Source: Flammula alnicola
Lineage: Eukaryota > Basidiomycota > Agaricomycetes > Agaricales > Strophariaceae
DNA length: 64,000 nt
Assembly: GCA_015499995.1 (NCBI GenBank)
Contig: JADNRV010000220.1
Coordinates: 1 to 64,000 of the forward strand
Reading direction: 5' to 3'
In this document: one piece after another, positions 42,923-54,331 of the stretch
How positions within the stretch are numbered: the stretch's first letter is position 1
Layout: the number at the start of each line of letters is the position of its first letter
Position numbers and translations under genes: made by a program
Notes under the pieces: model-generated
The model's database searches: none
What the model was told of the DNA's origin: nothing
What the model saw: only the letters and a program-made list of their open reading frames with translations

Positions 42923-43179
42923 CCGCCGTGTAAATGGGCGAGGCCCCTGAGCTCGGCATAAATTTCGGCCCGCCATGTGCATGACCCGCGTGAATAAATA
43001 TCCGCATTCGGCCAACACAGTGGCAGCGACTGCAAATTTCTGAAGCTCAAGGCTCGCTCGGCGATTACCTTGTCAGAGGACCAAGCACTAAAGCGCTAGT
43101 ACTAAAGTGCTAAAGCGATAAGGTGAATATTTTTTTGATTGCTATACAGGTATACTTTGTTGATCATACGACTTCCGTA

Positions 43180-44015
43180 TTAGAAGTTAGAACACATCCC
43201 GCAAATCAGAGTTTTGCTTTGTCTATTCCGCCTGCTAGAGTCTGTTTTGAGGAGGCTACGGTTTCTACGTGCCTCTCGAACTTCCTCTGGCATCCCATGC
43301 ACATATAACATTGGTATGTACAGCATACCTATTTTATTCTAGGTCAGCACTGTCGCAGAAATCAATGAACTTCTTACCAGGACAAACACAATTGACGCGT
43401 ATCCCACTTGGAGCATGGTGGACCGCCATAGCTCGCGTCATATTCACAACCGCGCCTTTGCTTGTAGGGTAGAGCAGCATCGGCGTGCCACCCATGACCC
43501 CGGCGACGCTGGCAATGTTGATGACGCTCCCTCTTCCACCAATGGGGTGGCGCTCGTTACGCTCCATCGCCGGTATGGCATGTTTTTCCATGAGCATCAC
43601 GCTCGTAACGTTAATCTCAAGTACTTTGGCCCACTCCGCCTGATCAACCCCGACAGCCGTGCCCTGTGGTCCTCCAACGCCCACGTTGTTGACGAGAATG
43701 TCGAGGCGGCCGAACTTTTGGACCGCTGTATCCACAGCACGCTTGCATGCCTCCTGTTCAGTGACATCGGCCTGCAAAGCAATAGCATTGTCTTTCCCGC
43801 TCTTTGAAAATCATCGAGACAATGACCTCTGCCCATTCGAGGTTCATGTCCACGCACACGACGCGTGCACCAGCCTCAGCCAAGAGGATAGACGCTGCTC
43901 GTCCATTGCCGATGCCGGTCGCTCTTGAGCCAGCTCCAGTGACACTCGCAACCCTCCCTTCTAGACATCGCGACGGGCGAGGAGGGTTCCTGTGGTCGTG
44001 AGCGCGAGTGGACAT
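43180..44015 (-). pseudogene. short-chain dehydrogenase/reductase, frameshifted and 3'-truncated
   Basis: SDRs are NAD(P)-dependent oxidoreductases. From the ATG at 44013-44015 the frame gives LEGRVASVTGAGSRATGIGN (Gly-rich cofactor loop) and ARVVCVDMNLEWAEVIVSMI. Near 43810 the homologous reading changes frame to AIALQADVTEQEACKRAVDT. It then continues with DILVNNVGVGGPQG, VINIASVAGVMGG (Ser), YPTSKGAVVNMTRAMA (YxxxK) and IRVNCVCPG. An intron (43329-43377) leads to MLYIPMLYVHGMPEEVREAR and NRSLLKT, after which the conserved last 40-50 residues are missing and an unrelated tail ends at 43180. A 49-nt GT-AG removal could skip the frameshift. It lies 250 bp from the transposon stack, which may explain the lost end. 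Confidence 0.75.
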
Positions 44016-44255
44016 ATCGATTCAGGTCATGGTTGACGTTGACCTGTTACCGGGCATCTTCTTGCCTTTATCACAACATTTAACTCGTGATCGACTGTCG
44101 AACAGAGTCATTGTCAATGTCACAAGACATGTTTAGATTACCGCCCATTACGTAGACGCAAGAATGCGTACATACATAACACTGCCATCCCCAAAAATTT
44201 GCCGACATTCCACTGGCTTATAGCGTTGTTTTATGGAATAAATATACACGAAAAA

Positions 44256-46705
44256 TCATAAAGTGTATCTGAAACCACTCCATCTATCGCCTTTAGCGAT
44301 TCTGGCCTCTTCTACACTTGCATACCTCCCGTTGCGCTCGTGGGCCTGCTTGTTGTCTATCCCATCAATAATTTCATCTCTTTCTCCACGATCACGACGG
44401 GCGTTTTCTCTCTTAAGGAGAATGTGATAAAGAAGAGAAGAAAGGAAGCCTATGGCAATATATGCCAGCACAATTCCATGTCCAAGACGGTACCACGGGG
44501 TATCTCGTGCCCGGTACTGAAAAGAGAGCATAAGTATACAGTTGTGCACGACAATGGATCGACTTACAATATTAGATGTCACTGCACCATTCATATTTCC
44601 GAATCCTATAACCGTCGCGAGAATCACAGCGCGCTTATAAGACCCTTCCACATTGCAGGCGACCCACGAGGCGGAATTTGCTTCATATAGTTGAGAATCT
44701 TTATCAAAGGTTTGAAGAATTAGAGACGCACCAGTTACAGGGTAAATGGCCCTATTAATATAAAGATAGCGCGTCAATAACCTGCCTTCGGATAGAAACA
44801 AGAATGTATAACTGACGATGCTGCAAGATAAACAGCGAAATATGAAAGCGCCGGCGTCCTCGAGACAATCAAGATGATATACCCTACCAATCCAATTCCG
44901 AAGAAAAAACTGTTCACCAGCAAGGAGTCCTGAGTGATTTGGATATTTCTGAAGAAATTTATTCAGCTTACCAGTTAATGTAACCCCGAGCACCAACTCT
45001 GTCTGCCAAGACGCCAACGGCACACGTCACTAGGCAGGCCCATGCGTAAACAGGGACAGAAAGAAGGTTCGCCTCCGTTGCTTTAAAACCTAAAGGCGAG
45101 ATAGCTGAAGCAGAACGCAGCACTTGGATGGGAGGAATTTACCGAGCTACAGAATATTATCAGAAACGTAGAGTTTAAAATCGTCACAACGAGCTACGCA
45201 CCTGGTTGATAACAGATGGTGTGAATAGAGAGAACGCATATAATGGCCCATCACTACGATTGTAGGTAAATCGACCTCGAAGCCCAGGTACGTTGAATGA
45301 CGTACAAGCCCATGAAAATTCCCACTTTGATTCCATTAGCGACGATCTAGTCGTTCATAGACAGATTTCACGCACATCCAATCCATGTCTGCCAATCTGT
45401 CAAACTCTGCAAGACATATTTCATCCGGAAGGACTCGTTTCCGTTCGCGCTGAGCTTGGTATCTTGCTGGAGCCGATGAACAACAAATGTACCTGATTAA
45501 CAGTAAGCTGACTGTATTACTATAAATATGTTCATCGCCCTACGCTCTTTCTCAGTCAAGAATTTGGCCGTGGTTGGGAAGTCCTGAATGATCCAGAATG
45601 ACGCTATTGCAACCAAGATTGTTGCTAGTCCTTCAAGTATAAAAATCCATTGCCATCCTTTACCCATTATGAGCATATAGGAAACGGGGGAAATTTTTGG
45701 AAGCATTCGGACCTGCCTTTCCACCAACCCCGTCCATGTTTGAAATAGCGGCAGCAAGGAGACCGCCTGTCGTAGGTAGCAAAAAATTAACGACGTTCTG
45801 CCTTCTGCGATATTAAATGGTACTGACTGAAAGCTCCAGCGACTGTTGCACCCGAGAAAAATATGGCAATCCGTGTGCCCATCTCAGAGCGTTTGTACCA
45901 ACTATGCGTTTAAAATTCAACGTATTAAGCGATTGGCTGTTTAATATCGCAGCGTAGCTTACCTGGAAATGTAGAATACCACTCCGGCGTATAATCCACC
46001 TTCTGTAATACCAAGGAGAAATCGTACAGCTGAACTGGAGGTAAGCCATGCAAGCTTTTTCGAGAAGAATATGATAGACATACTAATCAAACCGCCATAA
46101 TTTGTTATCAGTCCATGACAGGTCTACGCCGAAACTAGGGTCGGTGGCTGCATTATTATGAGTGATTGAATTTGATGTCCATACCATGACAAGCCCCCAC
46201 ACCAGCATCATGCTTGAAAGATAGATCGAGGGCTGCAGCCGCCGCAAGAAAACATTGCTGATGGGCTACAGTGACAATAACCAGGTCAATTAGAAATCGT
46301 CTTATGACCACTGAATTGCATACTTCGATCAACGCATAGGGAAAGAAAAAGACTGTTAACCCAATGAGATACTGCTTGTCGGTGATGCCGATGTCTTTCT
46401 CTAAGCCGTAAAGCTAAGGCAAATACCAGCAGGGTGCGTCAAGCAATGTCAGCGATCTAGCGGAAGACAAAGACAATTTCATCATATAGACGAACCTTCG
46501 CGTTCCCAATACTCCCTCTATCCATGAAGCTAAGCAAGTAGAGGAGCGATAGCCATGGAACGACATGCAAGTCAATCTTCCACAGCAGCTTCTTCTCGTC
46601 CACACTCGACTGAAGTGCAGAAATGCCATCGGAAATGTCTTCTATAACGAGTATGTCGCTGTCCTTCTCATGCTCGACCTTGGGCAAGGAATCGTTGTCT
46701 GCCAT
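44256..46705 (-). CDS. MFS transporter, anion:cation symporter (allantoate permease/Tna1-like) family
   Basis: Twelve-helix plasma-membrane carriers that take up organic anions such as nicotinate, allantoate or pantothenate. Many exons; the first three are 46496-46705, 46324-46413 and 46185-46265. The last coding stretch is about 44256-44690 with an intron near 44517-44568. Landmarks: DLHVVPWLSLLYLLSFMDRG with SIGNAK, LYGLEKDIGITDKQYLIGLT, PYALIE, VRFLLGITEGGLYAGVVFYI, WYKRSEMGTRIAIFFSGATV, GWQWIFILEGLATILVAIAS with FPTTAKFLTEKERR, ANSASWVACNVEGSYKRAVI and RARDTPWYRLGHGIVLAYIA. These are hallmarks of the Dal5/Tna1/Seo1 group. Start ATG 46703-46705. Not every junction was verified; the central exons (44800-46170) are the least certain. 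Its substrate is unknown. Confidence 0.85.
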
Positions 46706-47485
46706 GGAAGTGGCCAAGATGAAGCGTAGAGGGAGTTGGTTAGGAGCCTGGGATGCAGTGAGTGAAAAGGCCGCTTCATATAGGTCGTCGACTGCGACGC
46801 CGTTCTATTCTTTCCATGTCACCTCTGATAGAAGCAATTGAAGTGCCCAGAGAAAGGAAAAATAGAACGCAGAGACTCCTATGGTCTTGACGTGCTCGGT
46901 GAGAAAATCACGGGATTCATTGGAATCTTAGGCCCGGAACTCGAGTGGAATTATACTTAGATTTGAAAAGAAGCAATTCCCTAACTAAATCGGACAACCA
47001 GGTGGAGGATAAGTGGCTTTTTTGCGAGGAGAGTCGGAATACAGGTACCTGGATATGCTTGCGAAACTGTGCTCATCAGATCGCTAAGCGATCGATAGCC
47101 CCGGGTGTCATTTGTGTCCTCCTTAAAGCCTAAGCACAATGGGTAGTGGAAATGGAAGACGATGAGAACAGAGTCAAAGGTGGACTTGTCAGCAGTATTC
47201 CAAATATATTTCCGTCACTGTTCCCACCACGCCCTTGTATATAATAATCGGGCAGCCGCTAAGTTCGTTCAACTCACAATTATATTGTACAGCTCCGTAT
47301 TCCACGCTATAAGTGGGGTCGTAAATGTCGTAAAGATAGATGGGATAGATAGTCAGTCATACGTCATGAAAATTGTAGTATAGCGTTCCACAAAAGATCC
47401 AAAAGGAGAACCCAAAAGCAGAAAGAGACTCGACCAGCTCAAGGCCGACAGCGGAAGAGAGACGGAAACCTTCGCCATGAGCTCA
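46706..47485. other. intergenic, no feature seen
   Basis: 780 bp between the transporter's 5' end and the 3' end of the next minus-strand gene. Open frames are short and featureless. Confidence 0.4.
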
Positions 47486-49615
47486 TCACCCAAGTTTCGG
47501 GCTCCTCGTGAACAGCGCCTTCGCTCTACTCTTTCTATCCTTCCTCGGCTTTACTACCGCCTGTGGTACCTCTGCGTCTTCGTCAGGAAGCGGAACAGTC
47601 GAAATTACCGGCCCGTTCAGCAGCTGCGCCATGAGCGGAGAGCCGAGCGGAACCTCCAGAGGTGTGGGTGTGGGTGGGATGGGAGGCACGTCCACTGGCA
47701 AAGGTGCGACAGGAATGGGAACAGTGCGGGATAGGTTACTTCTAGGACTAGTAGGCGACAATGGTGACAGTGAGAACGAAGATAGACCTGGAGATGTGAT
47801 AGGCGGAGGAGAGGAGGACGCGAGAGATATGCTTGCGCTGCCAGGTGTCGATGTTGGTGGTAAGGATGGGGAAGTTGGAAGACTAGTATTGGGGCTAGTT
47901 GGAGGCGAGGTAGGGAGTAGCGAGGGACTACCAGAAGATGAAGGAGACATAGGTGGAAGAGGAGCGGGAGAACCTTGCGTAGGCGAGGTCGGGAAATCCC
48001 TCTCGTGCCACGTTCCTGGAATCAATGCAATAGGAAGAAGCCACGTTGCAGTTAGAATAACACCGTAACCTACATAGCGACAGTTTAAGATGTCAGTGGA
48101 TTTCATAATTTCAAGGGGCGACATACCGATATCGTAACTTTTAATCGTACTCCAACTCCACGAAATAAATGTTCCGATATATCCTAGATATGGAGCTAGT
48201 CGTTGAAGCAGAAGCGCAGCTGGACGAACAGGGGGAGGCAACGCGTCAAGCGGGAGGTGGTTGAAGAACCAGGTGAGAGCGGTTGTGATCATCGCAGCGC
48301 GTTTTGTGGCCTCCAGGGTTTTATCGCTTAGAATCGCAAGCACCGGAGGAGGGAGATATCTAAGGTCAAAGATCATGCATAAGAATCGAATAGATGGATG
48401 AATGACGACAACGAGAAGGGCTACTTACAGTCGATAGCCCCACCACATTGCCTGCACAGATAGTTTCGTGTTCGAAGGAACCCAAGCCCGAACCGTCTGC
48501 ACCCTGACTAGTCGCCCCGCGCTGTCTGTGCTTGTCCTACGAGGAGAAATAACCGTCTCTCCAGATAGGCGCCGAGGAGCCATCACAGGAGTCTTGTGCA
48601 TCTGGGGTGATTCTCCGTACCATAAAGAGAGTGGCCACATGGTCGTCCACGATGTACCGGCAGTCGGTTCTTGCCCTTCCGAAACTACCTCTTCCTCGAC
48701 ACCAACAGGAACCAGCTCAGCTAGCTCCACTAGATCGTCTTTGGTTGGTATGAGCGGCGAGTAAATCATGATGCTCGAATTATCGGAGAAGATAGTATCT
48801 TGGTCGTCACGATCACCATGGCTGGGCTCTCCGCTTCCACCAGGAATAGTAGCGTCTTCTTCTTCTGAGGAAGGAAATCCATGAGCAGGGGCGCCGATAC
48901 CCTCGAGGATGCTCCAAATACTGGGTCTACCTTTCACGGTGGAGCCGTTCATGATTGTTGGACTGGACAAGAAAGAGAGCAGGCGGGAATCCTTGATAGG
49001 AGAAGCGTTGGGAGGAGGGATAGGACGTCCATCAGGGTCTCTCGCTGGAGGTTTGGAATTCTTGATGACGGGTATCGTCCGGTTTTGTCCGGGGGTGGGG
49101 AATGGGAGAGAGTCGACGAGAGACTGGATCCGCTTCGCCAGCGATGTAGCTTCAGGTGGGTCAGCCGGCCTCGTTGAAAGGGTCTCATCCACAGGCTCAT
49201 CGACCTCTGCGACCATGCTAAGCAATTTGGAATGACCAGGATAAGGACCAGAAGATGGACCAGGCGAAAAGCTCGTCGCCGCAGGTGGGATCTCAGTCAC
49301 TGTCACTCTCGGGGACGCAGGGACAGACTTGTCGTTATTTGTCCTCAATTTACCAATATCTTTTCCAAGCTTCTTCAACCTGTCTCCAATGTTCAGCTTC
49401 CTCTTAATCTGCGAAGAGCTAGAGCTGAGCACTCTTTCAAGTGGTTCCCCTGGTGCTGAGTGGTCTGTGGATGGGGATTCCAGGGAGGCTGTTGGCTCCG
49501 TTGGGCTGGTCAAAGGTGACGCTGGTGCATTACGGCCGCTGAGAGTACGAACCAGGCGCTTAAAGACATCCTGCGGTTGAGCGCCAGGCTCCGACTTTGC
49601 TGGTGTCGACACCAT
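47486..49615 (-). CDS. conserved Agaricomycete membrane-anchored protein, function unknown
   Basis: Three exons, right to left: 48429-49615, 48127-48359, 47486-48069 (2,004 nt, 667 aa, in phase). The N-terminal 390 residues are Ser/Pro-rich and largely disordered, with a basic stretch (QIKRKLNIGDRLKKLGKDIG) and SLAKRIQSLVDSLPFP. The conserved core spans the exon junctions: LSVQAMWWGYRLYLPPPVLA, LAPYLGYIGTFISWSWSTIK, then YGVILTATWLLPIALIPGTW. This core has two hydrophobic segments and is the part I recall as conserved among mushroom hypotheticals. The tail is a Ser/Pro repeat-like low-complexity region ending in a basic patch. Function not inferable. Confidence 0.75.
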
Positions 49616-49852
49616 GGGCGGTGGGGAAGAAGAGGGACATGCGGAATGACTTGATGCGGCAACGATGTGCTTATGTTGTAACGCTAAATCAGATTAGATT
49701 AGATCACTGATGCTTGGTTACGCACTGCCACCCGCTCTAAAGTCGACATAATGATATCATATTGACAATTCGAGTTGTAACGTTACCAACGTTGACGTTG
49801 AACGTTGAACGTTGAACTTTGACTAGGACTTCTGACTCTTCACTGGAACTTA

Positions 49853-51703
49853 ATGAAATCTCACTCAAGAATTTCCAACCAACACCCCCTTAATGCATAT
49901 ATCCTCCCCGTTTCCGCCGAAATCGATGATTCCTGCCCCCCTCCAACACTGTCTTTTGTCGAGAGTTTCGTTGCCGCAATTCGGAGGCTTATTAGCATCC
50001 TTGTGAATGCTTTCATGGGACTGTTCCAAGGACGGAAACACGCTTTTGCGACACGGAAACCCAAGCGTATCATCCAGATTGAACCAGCACAAATTCAACG
50101 TCCTCAACAACCACCCAATAACCTCACTATGCTCCCAGTTGAAATACTCACTGAAGTTATGACGCATTTGGGATGGCGAGATGTGTTACGGGCGCGAGAG
50201 GTGAGCGATTGTACGGTAACATGACAATCAGTGTATTGGTAACTTTCTTATATTCATAATAGGCCTGCAAAGTCCTCCAAGAGATCTCGACGACACGAGA
50301 AATCTGGGAGAACTTGTTGCAGGAAATTATCTCTCGCTCTCAGATTCACACGAAGTTGGAGCGCCCCATTGAGCTGTATTCATCCAAGGAGCTCGAGCGT
50401 CTTGCGTTACAATGGACAACCGCAAATATAGGCTGGACCTCTGGTGAACTGTTGAGGTATCGTCAACACAGGATGTCCGATGACGACGTCTTTAATTTCC
50501 AGTTGGTCGAGGGAGGTCGCTGGCTTCTGGTAGCAAACCGAGCTGGTCGCATCGCCTACTACGATCTCGACCAAGAGGAAATGAAGGAAAATACACTAAT
50601 TCCAGCTCAACTCGAGCCCCTCGACCCGACCAGCACTCTGATGGATGTTGCGATGGATGTTAATGCGCGTTTCCTCACATTTAATCTCGGCCTATGCTTC
50701 AGACACCCAGGTAGGTCGACTCTTTTAAGAAGCTGCCATACATTTGCGGAAGAAATTGAGTGTTTCAAGATGCCTCCTTAATTCAGGTCTGGCGCGTTCG
50801 TCTTGAGCTTGATTCACATGGTCGTGGCACAGGTCTGAGGGCAGAGAGTCTAGCCTTCTTTCCTCGTGATCCTCGTTTCTTGGTGTATTCTTTTTCATTG
50901 CTTGGGGAGTACGTTGCTTTCTCAGTGGCACGGGGAGTTTGTTCCAGCGTCTACGTTGTCATCATTGATTGGGCTCGAGCGCACTCACATTGTGAGGGGC
51001 GAGAAGACGAAAAACTTCTTTACCCAAAGCAACTCATTTATCCAGTGAACGATCCGGTAAGTTATTCATAATACATTCATTGTTCGCCACCTATTCATCG
51101 CATTCTTCTGTGTTCCAAAAGGGTCGGATACGACTTCTTCCCGGAAGGAGGTTAATAATGACATGCAGATCTTCTGTTTGCCTTTACGACCTCCATTTTG
51201 CTCACGCAACCCGAGGCAACCTTCCCGATTCATCCCCCCACATGCACACACCATACGAATGGTTTGCGCGTGTGGGCGACCTCAACCCGCGAAGCCTATC
51301 GAAACCTTTCCATCACACCGAAAGCGGCACTATACGACTAGTCGCTCGCTCGTGGAACACCATATACGGAATCATCATTCCCTCTATCGACGCAGACGCC
51401 CGTGATCCGGAAAACTCTCCGCAAGTTGTAACGCTCATGAATTACGATGCACTCGGCGATTTCTATCCCAGCTTGGGCTACAACCACGCGATGTTTTTCC
51501 GTCCATCTTTTGTGGACACCTTGAATTACTCCTGGCCTGATGACCCGCAGTTCAAGCGTCCCACGACGTCACTCAAACGATCCTCCTACAATGTCTGGAG
51601 TGTAAATGAATGTGACATGGACGAACTGTCAGGCCGTGGGGTATTCTCCGCTTCCTGGCCTGAAATATTTGTTTTAGACCTGGCGATATCGTCAGTACAC
51701 TGA
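49853..51703 (+). CDS. F-box protein, local family member (b)
   Basis: Paralog of the genes at 4681 and 52597. Exons 49853-50200, 50263-50710, 50770-51056, 51122-51703 (1,665 nt, 554 aa, in phase). The F-box is at about residues 90-125 (NNLTMLPVEILTEVMTHLGW). Downstream: LERPIELYSSKELERLALQW, VEGGRWLLVANRAGRIAYYD, FLTFNLGLCFR, SLIQVWRVRLELDSHGRG, GRIRLLPGRRL and TLNYSWPDDPQFK. The alternating aromatic/Gly pattern may form a propeller, as in other F-box substrate domains, but that is inference. A heptamer array (GTTGAAC, three copies) lies at 49795-49818, just upstream. The 3' UTR to about 51830 is shared with the partial gene at the right edge. Confidence 0.85.
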
Positions 51704-51819
51704 TATTCGCTAACTACAGTAACTGCCAGAATGCTTCAAGTTTACTATATTATGCACATAGAAGCCTTCAACTATCCCTGGGTTAGCCGTGAACGTATAC
51801 CTACATCACTCTGATTGAA

Positions 51820-52055
51820 AGAGACATACCTGGTCGTCTGACGCATAAGCCGAGATTAAACGCAAGGAAACGCGCATCAACATCAACATCAACATCCATC
51901 AGAGTGCTGGTTGGGTCGAGCCGCTCAAGTTGGGGCCCCAGTTATTCTCGAATTAGCGTTTTTTCCGTCATTTCTTCTTCGTCGAGATCGTGGCAGGTGA
52001 TGCGACCAGCTCGGTTTGCTACCAGAAGCCAACGACCTCCCTCTTATACTACTCG
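51820..52055 (-). pseudogene. F-box family relic (exon 2 end)
   Basis: Reverse-strand sequence matches the exon 2 end of gene (c) at 53600-53825: shared runs GCATAAGCCGAGATTAAACG, GAGATCGTGGCAGGTGATGC and CAGAAGCCAACG, with an extra CATCAA hexamer array near 51880. It begins and ends abruptly, so it is a fragment only. Confidence 0.75.
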
Positions 52056-52074
52056 ATGCATTTACGTATGCTTA

Positions 52075-52425
52075 GATTGGGACCCCATCGACCAATTCCG
52101 TCGCAACACGTTGGCGGGTTGGGTGAGGAGGGTGAGATTGACGGGGCATGGCGCAACGTTGGCGTTCCAGGATTGTGGTATATGTTCGGTGCACTTCCTT
52201 TCTCTGAGGTTTGGGTACTGTCACCATGAGTTGCTGATGACGCAGGCAACCTCGCACCGTGCAGATTCCATTCCACGCACATTACTCTTCGTAAGTTGTC
52301 CACTCTCTTGTTATTAACGAATTGTTGTCGGTCCGTTGCTATCCTCGCTTTGCGCAGAAAGCAAGGCTATGGAGGAGGGCATTTTCGGTACGCGTTACGA
52401 GCTGGCCGCGAACTGATTGAAGTTC
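52075..52425 (+). pseudogene. C-terminal fragment of a flavin-dependent monooxygenase (BVMO/FMO-like)
   Basis: Plus-strand reading gives GEEGEIDGAWRNVGVPGLWY and MFGALPFS, and after an intron-like GTAAGT...GCAG stretch, KAMEEGIFGTRYEL. I recall EGEIxGxWRxxGVPGLWxMxGxLAxxRFxSKHLALQIKAMEEGxFGTRY as the end of fungal FAD/NAD(P)-dependent monooxygenases. The middle (RFxSKHLALQ) is frameshifted, and no N-terminal FAD domain lies nearby. It is a relic sandwiched between F-box sequences. Confidence 0.55.
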
Positions 52426-52596
52426 TTCTGCGGCTGACCATGGGTCGAGAATTAGATACTATAAATGCAAGAAATTTGTAGCAGAGGAATTTCTCTTTCC
52501 ATTAAATACTCGAGTACTCTAGCGGTGGTCGAGTGAACACCATGGTGTTAAAGAATCCTCCGGACAGGGCTCAAAATAATTTTCGCGAATTGTTCT

Positions 52597-54331
52597 TCAA
52601 CGGACTAACCCGCGCAATGCAATGTCTACAACAATTATCTCTTTACCAGCCGAGGGGGAGAACACCTCACGACCAGATCGCTCGTCCATATCAGTATCGT
52701 GCATAGTCCAGCTTTCGTAGGAGGACTTTTTGATCGATATCGTGGGAGGTTTGAAGTCTGGGTCGCCGGGCCAGGAATAATTCAAGGTGACGATATGAGT
52801 CGTATTCCGAACCAATGCGTGGTTGTATCCGAAGCTGGGGCTCCAATTACTGAGCCCAGGGAAGCATTTCATGAGCTTCACAACTTGTGCATAGTTTTCC
52901 GGATCACGGGGGTCGGGGTCGAAGGAGGGGATGATGATTCCATATATGGCATTGTGCGAGGAAGTGATTAGTCGTACAGTGCCACTTTTGGTGTGAAGGA
53001 AAGGTCTGGAAAGGCTTCGTTGGTTGACGCCGGCCAGATGCGCACTCCATGCGTGTGCTGTACCATACACATTGGTTGAAATTGGAAGGCTAAGCGTAGT
53101 TGTGTCGGCGGAATGAAGATTATAAAGGCGAACATATGCGGGGAATTTAAATGTTACGATTAACCGCCTTCCAGGGATAAGTCGTATCTGAACCTGTTAG
53201 TAACACATAGCAGATTGGGATGAATCGGTGTGTCGAAGGCTTAAATTATGAATGACTTACCGGATCGTATGTTAGGTGAATAACTCGTTTGCGATAGAGA
53301 CGATTTTCCTCTTCTGACTCATAATGCGATTGCGCTTTAGCCCAGTCAACGATAGCCACGTACGGTGGAAAACGACCTTGCGTTGGAACTGCGTAAGAAA
53401 TGAACTTCCCAAGCAACGAAAAAGACACAAAGAGATGAAGTTCTCGAGGAAACGAGGCGAGTTTTTCCGCCTTCAGGCCCAGGCCACGACCATGGGAATC
53501 AACCTCAAGACAAACGCGCCAGACCTGAAGTAAGGAGACATCTTGAAACAATTCGTCAGCAATTTCTTCCGCAAATGTATGGCAGCTTCTTGAAAGTCGA
53601 CGTACCTGCTCGTCTGAAGCATAAGCCGAGATTAAACGTGAGGAAACGCGCATCAACGTCAAAATCAATGTCCATCAAAACGTGTGTGTCGTTGAGCAGT
53701 TTGAGCCGGGGGTTGAGCTGCTCCGGAATTAGGGTCTTTTCTGTGATTTCTTCTTCGTCGAGATCGTGGCAGGTGATGCGACCAGAGTGGTTTGCTACCA
53801 GAAGCCAACGCCCTCCCTCGACCAAATGGAAGTTCAAGACGTCGTCATCGGACATCCTGTGTTGATGAAAGTGCACTCGTTCACGGCTAGTCCAGGCTGA
53901 ATTTGTGCTTTCCCAACGGAGCGCAAGACGTTCGAGTTCCATAGATGAATACAGCTCAATCGGGCGCTCTAACTTCGCTGGGATCTGAGAGCGAGAAAGA
54001 AGTTCCCGTAGCAAGTTCTCCCAGATTCGTCGTGTCGTCGAGGTCTCATGCAGGACTTTGCACGCCTATCATGAATATAAGAAAGTTACCAATACGGTGA
54101 TTGACATGTTACCGTACAATCGCTCACCTCTCGCACCCGTAACACCTCTCGCCACCCCAAATGCGTCATAACTTCAGTGAGTATTTCAACTGGGAGCATA
54201 GTGAGATTGTTGGGTGGTTGTCGAGGACGGTGAATTTGTAGGTGTTCAACTTGGGTGACAGGCTTGGATTTCTGTGTCGCCAAACCGGGCTCGTAGCCTT
54301 GGAATAGTCCCATGAAAGCGCTCATAAGCAT
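52597..54331 (-). CDS. F-box protein, local family member (c)
   Basis: Exons, right to left: 54128-54331, 53606-54065, 53261-53541, 52597-53193 (1,542 nt, 513 aa, in phase). Strong similarity to member (b): PPNNLTMLPVEILTEVMTHL, LERPIELYSSMELERLALRW, VEGGRWLLVANHSGRITCHD, SLLQVWRVCLEVDSHGRG and TLNYSWPGDPDFKPP. The upstream DNA (to about 54478) still matches the first codons of (b), including MTSHSTISNQHARNAHILPV, but a 4-nt deletion near 54350 breaks that frame. The present start must therefore be MLMSAFMGLF at 54331, shortening the N terminus by about 50 residues while leaving the F-box intact. It could be functional or a young pseudogene. Confidence 0.8.

Larger units (their letters stand above)
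30922..42930. mobile_element. outer non-autonomous TIR element (CACTA- or Harbinger-like), split by a nested Ngaro
   Basis: Long terminal inverted repeats start CACGGCGGACATTCAACTG at 30922. The right TIR (31803 onward) reads back to GTTGAATGT at 32170, is interrupted by the 10.75-kb Ngaro insertion, and finishes CCGCCGTG at 42923-42930. TAA flanks both outer ends (30919-30921 and 42931-42933), a 3-bp target duplication. Without the insertions it is about 1.26 kb and has no transposase. TIRs beginning CAC with a 3-bp TSD fit CACTA/EnSpm; a TAA TSD also fits PIF/Harbinger. Confidence 0.8.

Noticed and set aside
30922..42930. CRISPR-like array reading of the regular 163-bp repeats
   Set aside because: Units are contiguous without unique spacers, in a eukaryotic transposon context.
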